Positions 8,165 through 20,386 of a stretch of 64,000 nt of DNA are shown piece by piece. The position numbers and the translations under genes are program-made. The DNA comes from Castellaniella defragrans. GTDB lineage: Bacteria > Pseudomonadota > Gammaproteobacteria > Burkholderiales > Burkholderiaceae_B. The DNA is taken from positions 1 through 64,000 of the forward strand of contig NZ_JACHIB010000002.1 of assembly GCF_014203015.1 (NCBI RefSeq), read 5' to 3'. The notes beneath the pieces are model-generated. The model was given only the letters and a program-made list of their open reading frames with translations, was not told the origin of the DNA and ran no database searches. How positions within the stretch are numbered: position 1 is the first letter of the stretch; each line of letters begins with the position of its first letter.

Positions 8165-9373
8165 TCAGCCCGCCAGCCGCTGATACACCAGGGTGGCGAA
8201 GATCGCCGCGCCCTGCGCGAGCAGCGCGTCATCGAAGTCGAATTCGGGATGGTGGCAGGTCAGGCCGTCATGTCCCAGGAAGAAATACGCGCCCGGGCGA
8301 TGGTCCAGCAGGTAGGCGAAGTCCTCGGACGCCATGAGCGGCGTGACGGGATCGACGACTTGACCGGTCCCCAGCACGGCGGCCGCCGCGCGCTTGACGT
8401 GCTCCACCGGGCCGGCCTGGTTGACCGTGGGCGGGGAACTGAGCAGATGGCGGAATTCGACTTCGCAGCCATAGCCGCACGCCGTGCCTTCGCACAGGCC
8501 GCGCAGGCGCTCCAGCACACGGGCCTGGGCCTCGCGCGACAGGGTGCGCACGGTGCCGCGCAGCACGGCGTGGTCGGCGATGACGTTGATGGCGCTGCCG
8601 GCCTGGAACTGGCAGACGCTCAGCACGGCGGTGTCGAAGGGGCTGACGTTGCGGCTGACGACGGACTGCAGGGATTGCACCAGCGCCGCGCCGGCGACGA
8701 TGGGGTCGTTGGCCTGGTGCGGCATGGCGGCGTGGCCGCCCACCCCGCGGATGTGGATCTCGAACAGGTCGCAGGCCGACAGGATGGCGCCGGTGCGCAC
8801 GCCCGCCTGCCCCGGTCCGATGCAGTTGTTGTTGTGCAGGCCGTAGACCTCGTCGCAGGGGAAGTCGCGGAACAGGCCCGCGTCCACCAGCGCCCGGGCG
8901 CCCGTCAGGGGCTCTTCGGCCGGCTGGAAGATGAAGACGACGCGGCCGGCGAAATCGGGATTCGCCGCCAGGTGGCAGGCGGCGCCCAGCAGGATGGCGG
9001 TGTGGCCGTCATGGCCGCAGGCGTGCGCGACGCCGTCGTGGACCGAACGATGGTCGTGCGCGCCCGCGTCGGGCATGGGCAGGGCGTCCATGTCGGCGCG
9101 CAGGCCCAGAGTGGGCCCCGCGCCCAGGCGGCCGTCCAGCACGCCGATCACGCCGGTGGTGCCGCCATAGCCTTCGTGCACGGCGATGCCCCAGGAACGC
9201 AGCAGTTCGGTGACACGGGCCGCGGTGCGGTGTTCCTGGTGGCCCAGTTCGGGATACCGGTGGAAATCCCGGCGCCAGGCCCGCATGGCCTGCGCCAGTT
9301 CGTCGCCGATGCGCGCGGGTGCCCGCGCGGCAGGCTCGCCCAGGGCGCCGGGGATGGGATCGCTGGCCGCCAC
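8165..9373 (-). CDS. M20-family amidohydrolase (hippurate hydrolase/aminoacylase type)
   Basis: A 402-residue metallopeptidase-fold enzyme that hydrolyses N-acyl amino acids or similar amides in the cytoplasm. Metal-binding and catalytic motifs are present: [18 protein letters not shown], the Glu pair in PAEEPLTGA, and a late His in HHPEFDFDD; the lid/dimerisation domain lies between. The GTG at 9373 starts four bases after the guaB stop and gives the usual family length; the longer open frame would read through the end of guaB. Close spacing implies cotranscription with guaB. The exact substrate cannot be inferred; hippurate, N-acetyl amino acids and indole-3-acetyl conjugates are all cleaved within this family. 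Confidence 0.88.
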   Translation of the reverse strand: MAASDPIPGALGEPAARAPARIGDELAQAMRAWRRDFHRYPELGHQEHRTAARVTELLRSWGIAVHEGYGGTTGVIGVLDGRLGAGPTLGLRADMDALPMPDAGAHDHRSVHDGVAHACGHDGHTAILLGAACHLAANPDFAGRVVFIFQPAEEPLTGARALVDAGLFRDFPCDEVYGLHNNNCIGPGQAGVRTGAILSACDLFEIHIRGVGGHAAMPHQANDPIVAGAALVQSLQSVVSRNVSPFDTAVLSVCQFQAGSAINVIADHAVLRGTVRTLSREAQARVLERLRGLCEGTACGYGCEVEFRHLLSSPPTVNQAGPVEHVKRAAAAVLGTGQVVDPVTPLMASEDFAYLLDHRPGAYFFLGHDGLTCHHPEFDFDDALLAQGAAIFATLVYQRLAG

Positions 9374-9377
9374 CGGA

Positions 9378-10867
<1,490 letters not shown>

Positions 10868-10950
10868 GCGTCCCAGCAAAGGGTTTTCCCGCCCCGCTCC
10901 GCCCCGAGCCCGGAACCGTGGCCGCGCAGTGAGACCGTGACCGCGCCGTG

Positions 10951-13900
10951 TCAGGCCAGCCAGGCCCGCGCGTTGCGGAACATGCGCATCCACGGTGTAT
11001 AGCCGCCGTGCGCGGCGTCGTCCCCGCCGCGGTCGGCCGCGCCCCAGCGTTCGGGGCGCCAGGACATCATGACGTTGCGCGTGACGCGTTCGGGGTGCGG
11101 CATCATGACGGTGTAGCGGCCGTCGGTCGTGGTGACCGCCGTCAGGCCGGCCGGGCTGCCGTTGGGGTTGGCCGGATAGGCTTGCGTACGCGCGCCCCGG
11201 TTGTCGATGAAGGCCATGGCCTCGACCACCCGGGCGGCATCGCCCTGGCGGCTGAAATCGGCATAGCCTTCGCCGTGCGCGACGGCGATGGGCACGCGCG
11301 CGCCGGCCATGCCGGCAAAGAAGATCGACGGCGAATCCAGGACCTCAACCAGCGACAGGCGCGCCTCGTATTTCTCGGACACGTTGCGCGTGAAACGCGG
11401 CCAGGCGTCCGCGCCCGGGATGAAGTCGGCCAGCGCCGCCATCATCTGGCAGCCGTTGCACACGCCCAGCGCGAAGCTGTCCGGGCGGGCGAAGAAGGCG
11501 CCGAACTGGTCGGCCAGCGCCGCGTTGAAGCGGATGGTGCGCGCCCAGCCCTCGCCCGCGCCCAGCACGTCGCCGTAGCTGAAGCCGCCCACCGCCACCA
11601 GGCCGCTCATGCCGTCCAGGCGGATGCGGCCTGCCAGCAGGTCGGTCATGTGCACGTCCACGGCCTCGAAGCCGGCGGTGTCGAAGGCCCAGGCCATCTC
11701 GACCTGGCTGTTGCAGCCCTGCTCGCGCAGGACGGCGATGCGCGGCCGCGCGCCGGTGGCGATGAAGGGCGCGGCCACGTCGTGCTGGGGATCGAAGTCC
11801 ACCCGCGGCGACAGGCCCGGATCCTCGACGTCGAGCCAGGCCTCGTATTCGGCCTGGGCGCAGTCGGGATGGTCGCGCCGCGCCATGATGCGCCGCGTGG
11901 TCTCGCTCCAGGCCTGGCCGAGTTCGGCCAGGGGGCGCTGGTAGATGATGGAACCGTCGCGGAAGACCTGCAGCTCCCGGCGCGCGTTGGGCATGCCCAC
12001 CACGTGGGTGCAGTGCGACAGGCCCGCCTGGCGCAGGTGGCGCAGGACCTCGTCGCGGTGCGCGCGCGGCACCTGCAGCAGCCAGCCGGCTTCCTCGTTG
12101 AACAGGGCCGCCAGATTGCGTTCGTGGTGCTGGACGGCCACCTGGTCGGCGCGGATCTTGTAGTCGCCGGCGTCGGCCGTGTGCGGATCGATGGTCAGCA
12201 TGTCCAGGTTCAGCGACACGCCCAGGCGCCCGGCGAAGGCCATTTCGGCCGCCGCCGCCAGCAGGCCGCCATCGGAGCGGTCGTGGCACGCCAGGATCCA
12301 GCCCTTGGCCGCCAGCTCGCGCAGCGCCAGGAAGGCCGCGCGCAGCAGGGCCGCGTCGTGCAGGTCCGGGGTGTCCGTGCCGATGGCGCCGTAGGCGTGG
12401 GCCAGCACCGAGCCGCCCAGGCGCTGGCGCCCTTCGCCCAGGTCGATCAGCAGCAGCACGGAGCCTTCGGCCGCATCGCGCAGCTGCGGCGTCAGGGTGG
12501 CGCGCACGTCGGCTACCGGCGCGAAGGCCGTGACCACCAGCGACACCGGCGACACGACCTGGTGGTCGCCCGCCTCGTCGCGCCAGGCGGTGCGCATGGA
12601 CAGGGAGTCCTTGCCCACCGGGATCGACAGGCCCAGGCTCTGGCACCAGTCGCTGACGGCGGACACGGTGTCGTACAGGGCCGCGTCCTGGCCGGGCGCG
12701 CCGCAGGCGGCCATCCAGTTGGCCGAGAGCTTGACGTCTTCCAGGCGGGCGACGCCGGCGGCGGCAAGGTTCGTCAGGGCCTCGGCCACGGCCATGCGGC
12801 CGGAGGCGGCCGGGTTCAGGACCGCGATCGGGCTGCGTTCGCCCAGGGCCATGGCCTCGCCCGCCACGCCTTCGTGGTCGCGCAGGGTGACGGCGCAGTC
12901 GGCCACCGGGACCTGCCAGGGGCCGACCATCTGGTCGCGGGCCGTCAGGCCGCCCACGGTGCGGTCGCCGATGGTGATCAGGAAGGACTTGTTCGCCACG
13001 GTGGGATGGCGCAGCACCCGCTCGACCGCCTCGGGCAGCTCGATGCCGCCGAGATCCAGCGGCTCGCCCGCCACGGCGGCGCGCGCGGCGCTGCGCTGCA
13101 TGCGCGGCGGCTTGCCCAGGATCACGTCCACCGGCACGTCCACGGGCCGCAGCCCGGCCGGGGCCGTTTCGCCCGCCGGACGGTCCAGGCCCGGCAGGCC
13201 CTCGTCCAGGGTGACGCGCAGGCGGCGTTCCTCGGTGGCGACGCCGACCACCGCGTAAGGGCAGCGCTCGCGCTCGGCGATGCGCGCGAAGCGGTCCAGG
13301 TCTTCCGGACGGAGGGCCAGGACGTAGCGTTCCTGGGATTCGTTGCTCCAGATCTCGGCGGGCGACAGGCCGGATTCTTCCAGCGGCACGCGCCGCAATT
13401 CAAATTCCGCGCCGCGCCCGGCGTCGTTGACCAGCTCCGGGAAGGCGTTGGACAGGCCGCCCGCGCCGACGTCGTGGATCGCCAGGATGGGGTTGGCTTC
13501 GCCCTGCTGCCAGCAGCGGTCGATGACTTCCTGGGCGCGGCGCTGCATTTCCGGGTTGCCGCGCTGCACGGAATCGAAGTCGAGTTCGGCCTGGTTGCTG
13601 CCCGCCCCCATGCTGGAGGCCGCGCCGCCGCCCATGCCGATGCGCATGCCCGGCCCGCCCAGCTGCACCAGCAGCGCGCCCGGCGGCAGCGGGTCCTTGT
13701 GCGCGAGCCGCGCGTCGATCTGCCCCAGGCCGCCGGCCAGCATGATGGGCTTGTGGTAGCCCCAGCGCGTGCCGCCGGCCGTCTGCTCGAAGCTGCGGAA
13801 ATAGCCGAGCAGGTTCGGCCGGCCGAATTCGTTGTTGAACGCTGCCCCGCCGATGGGGCCTTCGATCATGATGTCCAGCGGCGTGGCGATGCGCCCGGGC

Positions 13901-15021
13901 GCGCCGCCCGCGTCTTCCCAGGGCTCGGCGGCGCCGTCCACACGCAGGTTCGACACGGTGAAGCCGGTCAGGCCGGCCTTGGGCTTGGAGCCGCGCCCGG
14001 TCGCGCCCTCGTCGCGGATCTCGCCGCCCGCGCCGGTCGCCGCGCCCGGGAAGGGCGCGATGGCCGTGGGATGGTTGTGGGTCTCGACCTTCATCAGCGT
14101 GTGGGCCACGACGTCGTGGCGCCGGTAGACGGTGTCGCCGGCGCCGCCCGCGTGGAAGATCCGCGCCGGCCCGCCGGCCATGATGGCGGCGTTGTCCGAA
14201 TAGGCGACGATCGTGCCTTCGGGCTGGGCCGCGTGGGTGGCGCGGATCATGTCGAACAGCGTGTGCGGCTGGGCCTGGCCGTCCACCGTCCAGTGGGCGT
14301 TGAAGATCTTGTGGCGGCAGTGCTCGCTGTTGGCCTGGGCGAACATCATCAGCTCGACGTCGGTGGGATCGCGCCCCAGGTCGCGGTAGGCGCGCAGCAG
14401 GTAGTCGATCTCGTCGTCCGACAGGGCCAGGCCCAGGCGCGCGTTGCAGGCTTCCAGGGCGGCGCGGCCCTCGGCCATCACCGGCACGGCCTGGACGGGG
14501 CGGCCTTCCAGGGACGCGAACAGCGCCTGGCCGTCGAAGTCGTCCGCCACCACGGTCTCGGTCATGCGGTCGTGCACGCTGGCGGCCACGGCGGCCAGCT
14601 GGTCCGCATCCAGCGCGCGCGCGCCCAGCAGGCCGCGTTCGGGCACCACGGCATAGCGCACCCCGCGCTCGATGCGGCGCACCTGCGGCAGGCCGCAATG
14701 GCGGGCGATGTCGGTCGCCTTGCTGGCCCAGGGGGAAATCGTGCCCAGGCGCGGGATCACCAGGAAACGCGCCACGTGCCGCCCGTCCGGCAAGGCCTCG
14801 GACGCCCGGCCGTCGTCGAGCAGCGCCCGCAGGCGCGCCCGTCCCGCCTCGTCCGGTTCGCCGTCGAGGCCGACGAAATGGCAGGCCTGCGCGCGGACGT
14901 CGGCCACCGGCAGATCCCGGGCGGCCAGGGCGCGCAGCAGGCGTTCCCGGCGGAAGTCGGACAGGACGGATGAACCGGGGAAGATCAGTACGGTAGTCAC
15001 GGCGGGACGGCTCGGGGGCAT
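10951..15021 (-). CDS. purL: Phosphoribosylformylglycinamidine synthase (large single-chain type)
   Basis: A protein of about 1356 residues that converts FGAR and glutamine to FGAM in purine synthesis. It has the domain order of the proteobacterial single-chain enzyme: an N-terminal PurS-like domain, a linker, two AIRS-type ATPase halves (including [20 protein letters not shown]), and a C-terminal class I glutaminase with the nucleophile in GVCNGCQMM and the His/Glu region in MPHPERV. The start is uncertain: ATG 15021 has AGGCGG upstream, whereas a -10-like TAAAAT at 15034-15039 sits so close that GTG 15000 may be the true start. The gene is followed by guaB and preceded by greB on the same strand. 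Confidence 0.97.
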   Translation of the reverse strand: MPPSRPAVTTVLIFPGSSVLSDFRRERLLRALAARDLPVADVRAQACHFVGLDGEPDEAGRARLRALLDDGRASEALPDGRHVARFLVIPRLGTISPWASKATDIARHCGLPQVRRIERGVRYAVVPERGLLGARALDADQLAAVAASVHDRMTETVVADDFDGQALFASLEGRPVQAVPVMAEGRAALEACNARLGLALSDDEIDYLLRAYRDLGRDPTDVELMMFAQANSEHCRHKIFNAHWTVDGQAQPHTLFDMIRATHAAQPEGTIVAYSDNAAIMAGGPARIFHAGGAGDTVYRRHDVVAHTLMKVETHNHPTAIAPFPGAATGAGGEIRDEGATGRGSKPKAGLTGFTVSNLRVDGAAEPWEDAGGAPGRIATPLDIMIEGPIGGAAFNNEFGRPNLLGYFRSFEQTAGGTRWGYHKPIMLAGGLGQIDARLAHKDPLPPGALLVQLGGPGMRIGMGGGAASSMGAGSNQAELDFDSVQRGNPEMQRRAQEVIDRCWQQGEANPILAIHDVGAGGLSNAFPELVNDAGRGAEFELRRVPLEESGLSPAEIWSNESQERYVLALRPEDLDRFARIAERERCPYAVVGVATEERRLRVTLDEGLPGLDRPAGETAPAGLRPVDVPVDVILGKPPRMQRSAARAAVAGEPLDLGGIELPEAVERVLRHPTVANKSFLITIGDRTVGGLTARDQMVGPWQVPVADCAVTLRDHEGVAGEAMALGERSPIAVLNPAASGRMAVAEALTNLAAAGVARLEDVKLSANWMAACGAPGQDAALYDTVSAVSDWCQSLGLSIPVGKDSLSMRTAWRDEAGDHQVVSPVSLVVTAFAPVADVRATLTPQLRDAAEGSVLLLIDLGEGRQRLGGSVLAHAYGAIGTDTPDLHDAALLRAAFLALRELAAKGWILACHDRSDGGLLAAAAEMAFAGRLGVSLNLDMLTIDPHTADAGDYKIRADQVAVQHHERNLAALFNEEAGWLLQVPRAHRDEVLRHLRQAGLSHCTHVVGMPNARRELQVFRDGSIIYQRPLAELGQAWSETTRRIMARRDHPDCAQAEYEAWLDVEDPGLSPRVDFDPQHDVAAPFIATGARPRIAVLREQGCNSQVEMAWAFDTAGFEAVDVHMTDLLAGRIRLDGMSGLVAVGGFSYGDVLGAGEGWARTIRFNAALADQFGAFFARPDSFALGVCNGCQMMAALADFIPGADAWPRFTRNVSEKYEARLSLVEVLDSPSIFFAGMAGARVPIAVAHGEGYADFSRQGDAARVVEAMAFIDNRGARTQAYPANPNGSPAGLTAVTTTDGRYTVMMPHPERVTRNVMMSWRPERWGAADRGGDDAAHGGYTPWMRMFRNARAWLA

Positions 15022-15059
15022 GGGAAACCGCCTATTTTAGCCGCGATCGACAGCCGCGA

Positions 15060-15614
15060 TCAGGGATCCGGATAGCGGATGTCCAGTATGTCGAGCTCCT
15101 CGATCCCCGAGGGCGTGCGCAGGGTCACGGTATCGCCTTCGCGCGCCTTGATCAGGGCGCGGGCCACGGGCGAGACCCAGCTGATCCGGCCGGCCAGGGG
15201 CTCGGCCTCGTCCACGCCGACGATGGTGACGGTGAATTCCTCGCCGCGGCTGTCGCAGTAATGCACGGTCGCGCCGAAGAAAACCTGGTCGCGGTTGGGC
15301 TGCTGGGCCGGGTCGACGACCTCGGCCGACTCCAGGCGGCGCGTCAGGTAGCGGATGCGCCGGTCGATCTCTCGCAGCCGTTTCTTGCCGTACAGGTAGT
15401 CGCCGTTCTCCGAGCGGTCGCCGTTGGACGCGGCCCACGACACGACGGACACCACCTCGGGGCGCTCGACGTTCATCAGGTGCATCAGCTCGTCGTTCAG
15501 CGCCCGGTAGCCGGCCACCGTCATGTAGTTCTTGGTCCCGGCGGGCAGCGCCCGGGATTCGGGCAGGTCGTCGTCCTCGTCGCCTTCGGACTCCTTGACG
15601 AAAGCCTTGTTCAT
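15060..15614 (-). CDS. greB: Transcription elongation factor GreB
   Basis: A 184-residue factor that binds the RNA polymerase secondary channel and stimulates cleavage of backtracked transcripts. Seen: an N-terminal coiled coil (GYRALNDELMHLMNVERPEVV ... RLREIDRRIRYLTRRLE) with the acidic tip region NGDRSENGDYLYGKKR, and a C-terminal FKBP-like domain (VFFGATVHYCDSRGEEFTV ... ISWVSPVARALIKAREGD). The GreB rather than GreA assignment follows from the ENGDYLYGKKRLREID pattern. It has a short acidic N-terminal extension. The start overlaps no other gene; the PHP phosphoesterase ends 12 bp upstream. Confidence 0.95.
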   Translation of the reverse strand: MNKAFVKESEGDEDDDLPESRALPAGTKNYMTVAGYRALNDELMHLMNVERPEVVSVVSWAASNGDRSENGDYLYGKKRLREIDRRIRYLTRRLESAEVVDPAQQPNRDQVFFGATVHYCDSRGEEFTVTIVGVDEAEPLAGRISWVSPVARALIKAREGDTVTLRTPSGIEELDILDIRYPDP

Positions 15615-15626
15615 CGCATCACTCCA

Positions 15627-16463
15627 CTAGATCCAGTCGCGCCACACCGGCGTCAGGTATTCCGGCAGCGGCGGCACGCGGCCCAGTTCCGCGCGGGGGA
15701 TGCCCGGCGCGTGGAAATCCGAGCCGCGCGACGCCTCGAAGCCGTAGGCCTGCGCCACGCGGGCGTAACGGTTGCACTGGGCGGGCGTGTGGCCGCTGGA
15801 GACGACCTCCAGGCCGACGCCGCCCAGCGACTTGAATGCCTCGAACAGCGCGTCGAACTGCTGCAGCGTATAGCGGTAGCGTCCGGGGTGGGCGATCACC
15901 GCCTTGCCGCCGGCCGCGCGGATCCAGGCCACCGCCGCTTCCAGGCTGGGCCAGCGCATCGGCACGAAGGCCCGCTTGCCGTCGCCCAGGTAGCGGTCGA
16001 AGGCCTGCTGCAGGGTCCTGCAATGCCCCTGCTCCAGCAGATGGCGGGCGAAATGCACGCGCCCGATCAGGTCCGGATTGTCCACCTGCCGCAGGGCGCC
16101 CTCGTAGGCGCCGGCGATGCCGCAGTCCTGCAGCCGCTCGGCGATTTCCCCGGCGCGCTCGAAGCGGCTGCGGCGGATGCCGGCCAGGCCCGCGCGCAGG
16201 TCGGGCTGCTCCGGATCGATGTTCAGGCCCAGGACGTGGACCGTGAGTCCGCAGAACGTCACGGAAATCTCCACGCCGGGGATGAAGCCCAGGCCCAGTT
16301 CGCGCGCCGCGGCGGCGGCCTCGGCCAGGCCGGAGGTCTCGTCGTGGTCGCTCAGCGACCACCAGTCCACCCCCTGCTCGCGGGCGCGCGCGGCCACCTG
16401 CGCGGGCGGCAGGACCCCGTCGGAGCAGGAGGAATGGCTGTGCAGATCGACGTTCAGCGGCAT
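15627..16463 (-). CDS. PHP-domain phosphoesterase (RNase AM / nucleoside 3',5'-bisphosphate phosphatase type)
   Basis: A 278-residue metal-dependent phosphoesterase of the YciV/TrpH group. Metal ligands are visible in DLHSHSSCSDG, LSDHDE, the Glu in GVEIS, AHPGRYR and GSDFHAPG, the complete PHP set. Characterised relatives remove the 3' phosphate from nucleoside 3',5'-bisphosphates and trim RNA 5' ends. The ATG at 16463 gives a start MPLNVDLHSHSS with the first metal motif at residues 6-10; the frame is open far upstream but those codons overlap the neighbouring hydrolase gene. It sits between an alpha/beta hydrolase and greB, all on one strand with short gaps, so cotranscription is likely. 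Confidence 0.9.
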   Translation of the reverse strand: MPLNVDLHSHSSCSDGVLPPAQVAARAREQGVDWWSLSDHDETSGLAEAAAAARELGLGFIPGVEISVTFCGLTVHVLGLNIDPEQPDLRAGLAGIRRSRFERAGEIAERLQDCGIAGAYEGALRQVDNPDLIGRVHFARHLLEQGHCRTLQQAFDRYLGDGKRAFVPMRWPSLEAAVAWIRAAGGKAVIAHPGRYRYTLQQFDALFEAFKSLGGVGLEVVSSGHTPAQCNRYARVAQAYGFEASRGSDFHAPGIPRAELGRVPPLPEYLTPVWRDWI

Positions 16464-16513
16464 GGTTCCGGTGCGCGGAGGCGCGGTGCGGGCGGCCGGC
16501 GGACCGCCCGGAT

Positions 16514-17485
16514 TCAGCACGAGGCAGCGAGCAGGAAATCGCGCACCGCGGCGATCTGCGCGTCGGCGCGCAGGGTGGGCGCATGCCCCACCCCGTCGAA
16601 TTCCACCAGGCGGGCGCGGGGATTGCGTTCCAGCATCCGCTGCGCGGTCTCCGGCGTCAGGATGTCGGACTGCGCGCCGCGCAGGATCAGGGCCGGCACG
16701 GGCAGGCGGTCCCAGGCCTGCCACAGCAGGGCCTCGGCGGCGGCCGTGGCCTCGGGGGTCTGCAGGGCGAAGGGCTGGGCCAGGCGCAGGTCGTAATGCT
16801 TGACCCACCGGCCGTCCCGCTCGGGGAACACGTACCGGGTGAGCGCATCCCAGCCGGCCTCGTCATGCGGTCCGAAGGCGGCGGACACCGTCCGGACGTA
16901 GTCCACCGCCTGCTCGTAGCGCGCGAAACTCAGGTCCTGGCCGACGTACGTGCCGATCCGCGCCAGGCCGTCGAAGTTCAGCGTGGGGCCGATGTCGTTG
17001 AAGACCATCCGGCCCAGCGGCACGTCGGGCGCCGTGCCCAGCCCCAGCGCGCCGCGGGCGGGACGCAGGGCGGGCGACACGGCCGCCATCCCCGCCAGGC
17101 CCAGCCCGATCAGCCCGCCCATCGACGTGCCGACCCAATCCAGGCGCGCCGGCCGCAGGCGGGCGACCAGCGTCGTCAGGTCGGCCACGTACTGGGGAAT
17201 CGCATAGCCGGCCGGATCGATCAGCCAGTCCGAGCGCCCCCGCCCCACCACGTCGGGGCAGGCCACGCGGTATTCGCGGCTCAGCGCGCGCGCCAGCGCA
17301 TCGAAGTCCCGCCCGGTGCGGGTCAGCCCGTGCACGCAGACCAGGACCCGGTCGTTGTCCGGATCGCCCCATTCCCAATACGCCATGCGATGCAGGCCCG
17401 CCGGACTGGCGCAGGCGACGAAATCCAGGCGGGGCTCGTCGGCCGTTGGGGTTCGGGAGTGCGGGGCTGGGGAAGCGGAAGACAT
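16514..17485 (-). CDS. Alpha/beta-fold hydrolase
   Basis: A 323-residue serine hydrolase of the alpha/beta fold. The oxyanion-hole motif VCVHGLTRTGRDFD, the nucleophile elbow VGTSMGGLIG, an Asp in the AQSDILTP region and a late His in GVGHAPTL complete the catalytic triad. There is no signal peptide, so it is probably cytoplasmic. The family includes esterases, haloperoxidase-like enzymes and C-C hydrolases; the substrate cannot be named. It is the first gene of a run with the PHP phosphoesterase and greB. The gap to the downstream gene is 50 bp. Confidence 0.88.
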   Translation of the reverse strand: MSSASPAPHSRTPTADEPRLDFVACASPAGLHRMAYWEWGDPDNDRVLVCVHGLTRTGRDFDALARALSREYRVACPDVVGRGRSDWLIDPAGYAIPQYVADLTTLVARLRPARLDWVGTSMGGLIGLGLAGMAAVSPALRPARGALGLGTAPDVPLGRMVFNDIGPTLNFDGLARIGTYVGQDLSFARYEQAVDYVRTVSAAFGPHDEAGWDALTRYVFPERDGRWVKHYDLRLAQPFALQTPEATAAAEALLWQAWDRLPVPALILRGAQSDILTPETAQRMLERNPRARLVEFDGVGHAPTLRADAQIAAVRDFLLAASC

Positions 17486-17573
17486 GGGGGCACCTCGTGT
17501 CGGACGGACGCCCTTATTTAAACATGGCGATGGACGGGGCGAGGAGAAGCCCCCGCCCCCGCCCGCGGCGCGC

Positions 17574-18983
17574 TCAGACGTGCAGCGCCTGCCCCAGCGC
17601 CCGCAGGGCCGCTTCCTGGATCGCCTCGCCCTGGGTCGGATGGGCGTGGATCGTGTGGCCCACGTCCTCCAGCCGGGCGCCCATCTCGATGGACTGGCCG
17701 AAGGCGGCGGCGAATTCCGACACGCCCCGCCCCACGGCCTGCCAGCCCAGGATCAGGTGGTTGTCGCGCCGCGCCACCACCCGCACGAAGCCGTCGGTCG
17801 ATTCCAGCGTCATCGCCCGGCCGTTGGCCGCCAGGGGGAAGGACGCGTCGATGGCGTCGATGCCGGCCTGGGCCGCCTGCTGCGGCGACAGGCCCGCCGT
17901 GACGACCTCCGGATCGGTGAAGCACACGGCCGGAATGGCCGCCGGCATGAAGCGCCGCGTGTGGCCGGCGATCTGCTCGGCCACGCATTCGCCCTGCGCC
18001 ATGGCGCGGTGCGCCAGCATGGGCTCGCCCGTCAGGTCGCCGATGGCCCAGACCCCGGTCATGGACGTGCGGCAGCGGTCGTCCACGCGCACCGCCTGGC
18101 CGTCCATGTCGAGCATCAGGGAACTGAGGCCGAAGCCCCGGCTGCGGGGCTTGCGTCCGACGGCCACCAGCACCTGCTGCGCGGGCAGCACGTCCTCGGT
18201 CTTGCCCGACTGGACCCGCAGGCCCTTGCCGTCCTCCGCCAGGCCCAGGACCTGGGTCTGCAGGTGCAGGCCCACGCCCAGGGATTTCAGCGCGGCGTGC
18301 ACCGGCTTGACCAGGTCGGCGTCGTAGACGGGCAGGATGCGGTCCTGCGCCTCGATCACGTCGACCTTCACGCCGAGCTTGCGGTAGACCGTGCCCAGCT
18401 CCAGGCCGATGTAGCCCGCGCCGACGATGGCCAGGGACTTCGGCAGTTTCCTGGGCGACAGCGCCTCGGTGGAGGAAATCACCGGGCCGCCGAAGGGCAT
18501 GAAGGGCAGCGCGGCGGGTTCGGACCCCGTGGCGAGCAGCAGGTGCTCGCAGCGGATGCGCTGCGGCGCGCCGGCCTTGCCGCGGACGACGGGATCGACG
18601 TCCACGGTCTTGCCATCGACGATGCGCGCCCAGCCCTGGACGACCGTGACCTTGTGCTTCTTCAGCAGCGCGCCCACGCCGGCGGTCAGCTTCTTGACGA
18701 TGCCGTCCTTCCAGGCGACGCTGCGCGCCAGGTCGAGTTCGGGCGACTGGGCGCGGATGCCCAGCGGCGAATCGCCGGCGTAGCCCTGCAGCGCGTGGAA
18801 CTGCTCGGCCACGTGGATCAGCGCCTTGGACGGGATGCAACCGATGTTCAGGCAGGTGCCGCCCAGGGCGGCGCCTTCGACCAGCACGGTGGGAATGCCC
18901 AGCTGGCCGGCGCGGATGGCCGCCACGTAGCCGCCGGGGCCGCCGCCGATGATGAGCAAGGTGGTATGGATGGGATTGGACAT
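17574..18983 (-). CDS. lpdV: Dihydrolipoyl dehydrogenase, E3 component of the branched-chain complex
   Basis: A 469-residue FAD flavoprotein that reoxidises the lipoyl groups of E2 using NAD. Seen: the FAD-binding [17 protein letters not shown] at the N terminus, the redox disulfide in [13 protein letters not shown], the NAD-binding [10 protein letters not shown], the second FAD motif [10 protein letters not shown] and the C-terminal HAHPTQGEA holding the catalytic His. The ATG at 18983 follows five bases after the E2 stop. It lacks an N-terminal lipoyl domain, unlike many E3 proteins of the pyruvate complex. As the last gene of the bkd operon it is probably dedicated to the branched-chain 2-oxoacid dehydrogenase. 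Confidence 0.95.
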   Translation of the reverse strand: MSNPIHTTLLIIGGGPGGYVAAIRAGQLGIPTVLVEGAALGGTCLNIGCIPSKALIHVAEQFHALQGYAGDSPLGIRAQSPELDLARSVAWKDGIVKKLTAGVGALLKKHKVTVVQGWARIVDGKTVDVDPVVRGKAGAPQRIRCEHLLLATGSEPAALPFMPFGGPVISSTEALSPRKLPKSLAIVGAGYIGLELGTVYRKLGVKVDVIEAQDRILPVYDADLVKPVHAALKSLGVGLHLQTQVLGLAEDGKGLRVQSGKTEDVLPAQQVLVAVGRKPRSRGFGLSSLMLDMDGQAVRVDDRCRTSMTGVWAIGDLTGEPMLAHRAMAQGECVAEQIAGHTRRFMPAAIPAVCFTDPEVVTAGLSPQQAAQAGIDAIDASFPLAANGRAMTLESTDGFVRVVARRDNHLILGWQAVGRGVSEFAAAFGQSIEMGARLEDVGHTIHAHPTQGEAIQEAALRALGQALHV

Positions 18984-18988
18984 GCTGC

Positions 18989-20386
18989 TTACTCCACGAA
19001 CAAGAGCGCCGGGCACTCCAGGTAACGCCGGATGCACTGGATGAACTCGGCGGCATGCATGCCGTCGACCACGCGATGATCGAAGGACGAGGACAGGTTC
19101 ATGAGCTTGCGCGCCACGACCCGGCCCTCCTGGAACACCGGCCGCTCGACCACGCGGTTGACGCCGACGATGGCGACTTCCGGATGGTTGATGACCGGCG
19201 TGGACACGATGCCCCCGAGCGCCCCCAGGCTGGTCAGGGTGATGGTCGAGCCGCTCAGCTCGTCGCGCGCCGCCTTGCCCTGGCGGGCGGCCTCGGCCAG
19301 GCGCGCGACTTCCGCCGCGCACGACCAGAGGTCCAGGGTCTCGGCGTGATGCAGCACCGGCACCATCAGGCCCGACGGCGTCTGCGCCGCCACGCCCAGG
19401 TGCACCGCCCCGTACTGCGTCACCACGCCCGCGTCGTCGTCGTAACGGGCGTTGATCTGCGGAAACTCGCGCAGGGCCAGCACCATGGCGCGCGCCAGGA
19501 ACGGCAGCAGGGTCAGCTTGCCGCGTTCGGCGCTGTGCAGGGCGTTCAGGCGCGCGCGCAGCGATTCCAGCTCGGTCACGTCGATTTCCTCGACGTAGGT
19601 GAAGTGCGGAATGCGGCGCTTGGATTCCTGCATCTTCTGGGCGATCTTGCGCCGCAGGCCGATGACGGGGATCTGGGTTTCCTCGTCCTGGGAGGCGTAG
19701 AGCGTGCCGGTGGTGCGGTTCGAGGTCGCGTTGCGGTCGCGCGCCAGCCAGGCGTCCAGGTCGCCGTGCGTGATCCGGCCGGCGGGGCCGGTGCCCGGCA
19801 CGTACTGCAGGGTGATGCCCAGGTCCCAGGCGCGGCGGCGCACGGCCGGCGAGGCCAGCGGGCGCTGGCCTTCGGGGCGCGACGGCGCGTGCGAGGCGGC
19901 ATGCGGCGCCTGTGCGCCGCGCGCGGCGGGAGCCGGCGCGGCGGCGGACGGCGCCGCGCCGGCCTTGGCGCGATCGCCGTTGCGGGGCGCGGCGGCCGCG
20001 ACGGGTGCTTCGGACTCGGGTCCGGGCCGGGGTTGTTCGGGCTGGGGCGCCGGTGCCGGCGCCGCGGGTGCAGATGCGGTCGCGGCCGCGGCGGGCGCCG
20101 CGGCCGCCCGCGACGTCGCCCCGACCATGTGCTCGTTGCCCTCGCCCTCGACCTCCAGGCGGATGAGCTCGGAGCCCACCGCCATGACGTCGCCGACCTG
20201 GCCGCCCAGCGACACGACGCGCCCGTGCACCGGGGACGGCACCTGGACGGTGGCCTTGTCGGTCATGACGTCGGCCAGGACCTGGTCTTCGACGACGGCG
20301 TCGCCCGCCTGGACGTGCCATTCGACGAGTTCGACTTCCGCGATGCCTTCGCCGATGTCCGGCATCTTGATGATGTGAATACCCAT
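18989..20386 (-). CDS. bkdB: Dihydrolipoamide acyltransferase, E2 of branched-chain 2-oxoacid dehydrogenase
   Basis: A 465-residue core protein of the complex. One N-terminal lipoyl domain carries the lipoylated Lys in VMTDKATV (about residue 44); then an Ala/Pro-rich flexible linker, a peripheral subunit-binding domain ([14 protein letters not shown] ... [15 protein letters not shown]), a second linker, and the acyltransferase domain ending in [17 protein letters not shown] with the catalytic His and Asp. It transfers isobutyryl, isovaleryl or 2-methylbutyryl groups to CoA. The ATG overlaps the upstream stop as TAATG, with GGGAGG just before it, so E1 beta and E2 are translationally coupled. 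Confidence 0.95.
   Translation of the reverse strand: MGIHIIKMPDIGEGIAEVELVEWHVQAGDAVVEDQVLADVMTDKATVQVPSPVHGRVVSLGGQVGDVMAVGSELIRLEVEGEGNEHMVGATSRAAAAPAAAATASAPAAPAPAPQPEQPRPGPESEAPVAAAAPRNGDRAKAGAAPSAAAPAPAARGAQAPHAASHAPSRPEGQRPLASPAVRRRAWDLGITLQYVPGTGPAGRITHGDLDAWLARDRNATSNRTTGTLYASQDEETQIPVIGLRRKIAQKMQESKRRIPHFTYVEEIDVTELESLRARLNALHSAERGKLTLLPFLARAMVLALREFPQINARYDDDAGVVTQYGAVHLGVAAQTPSGLMVPVLHHAETLDLWSCAAEVARLAEAARQGKAARDELSGSTITLTSLGALGGIVSTPVINHPEVAIVGVNRVVERPVFQEGRVVARKLMNLSSSFDHRVVDGMHAAEFIQCIRRYLECPALLFVE

Noticed and set aside
6586-8232. 550-residue N-terminal extension of guaA in the same frame
   Set aside because: The extension is low-complexity and lies opposite the MFS gene; the GMP synthase N terminus [14 protein letters not shown] is complete from 6585.
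10948-14973. 1341-residue open frame on the plus strand opposite purL
   Set aside because: It is the GC-rich shadow of purL: low-complexity Arg/Gly/Ala/His composition, no motifs, and purL is certain.
17574-20321. 915-residue frame suggesting an E2-E3 fusion
   Set aside because: The part upstream of 18983 is the out-of-frame shadow of the real E2 gene; E3 starts at its own ATG after the E2 stop.
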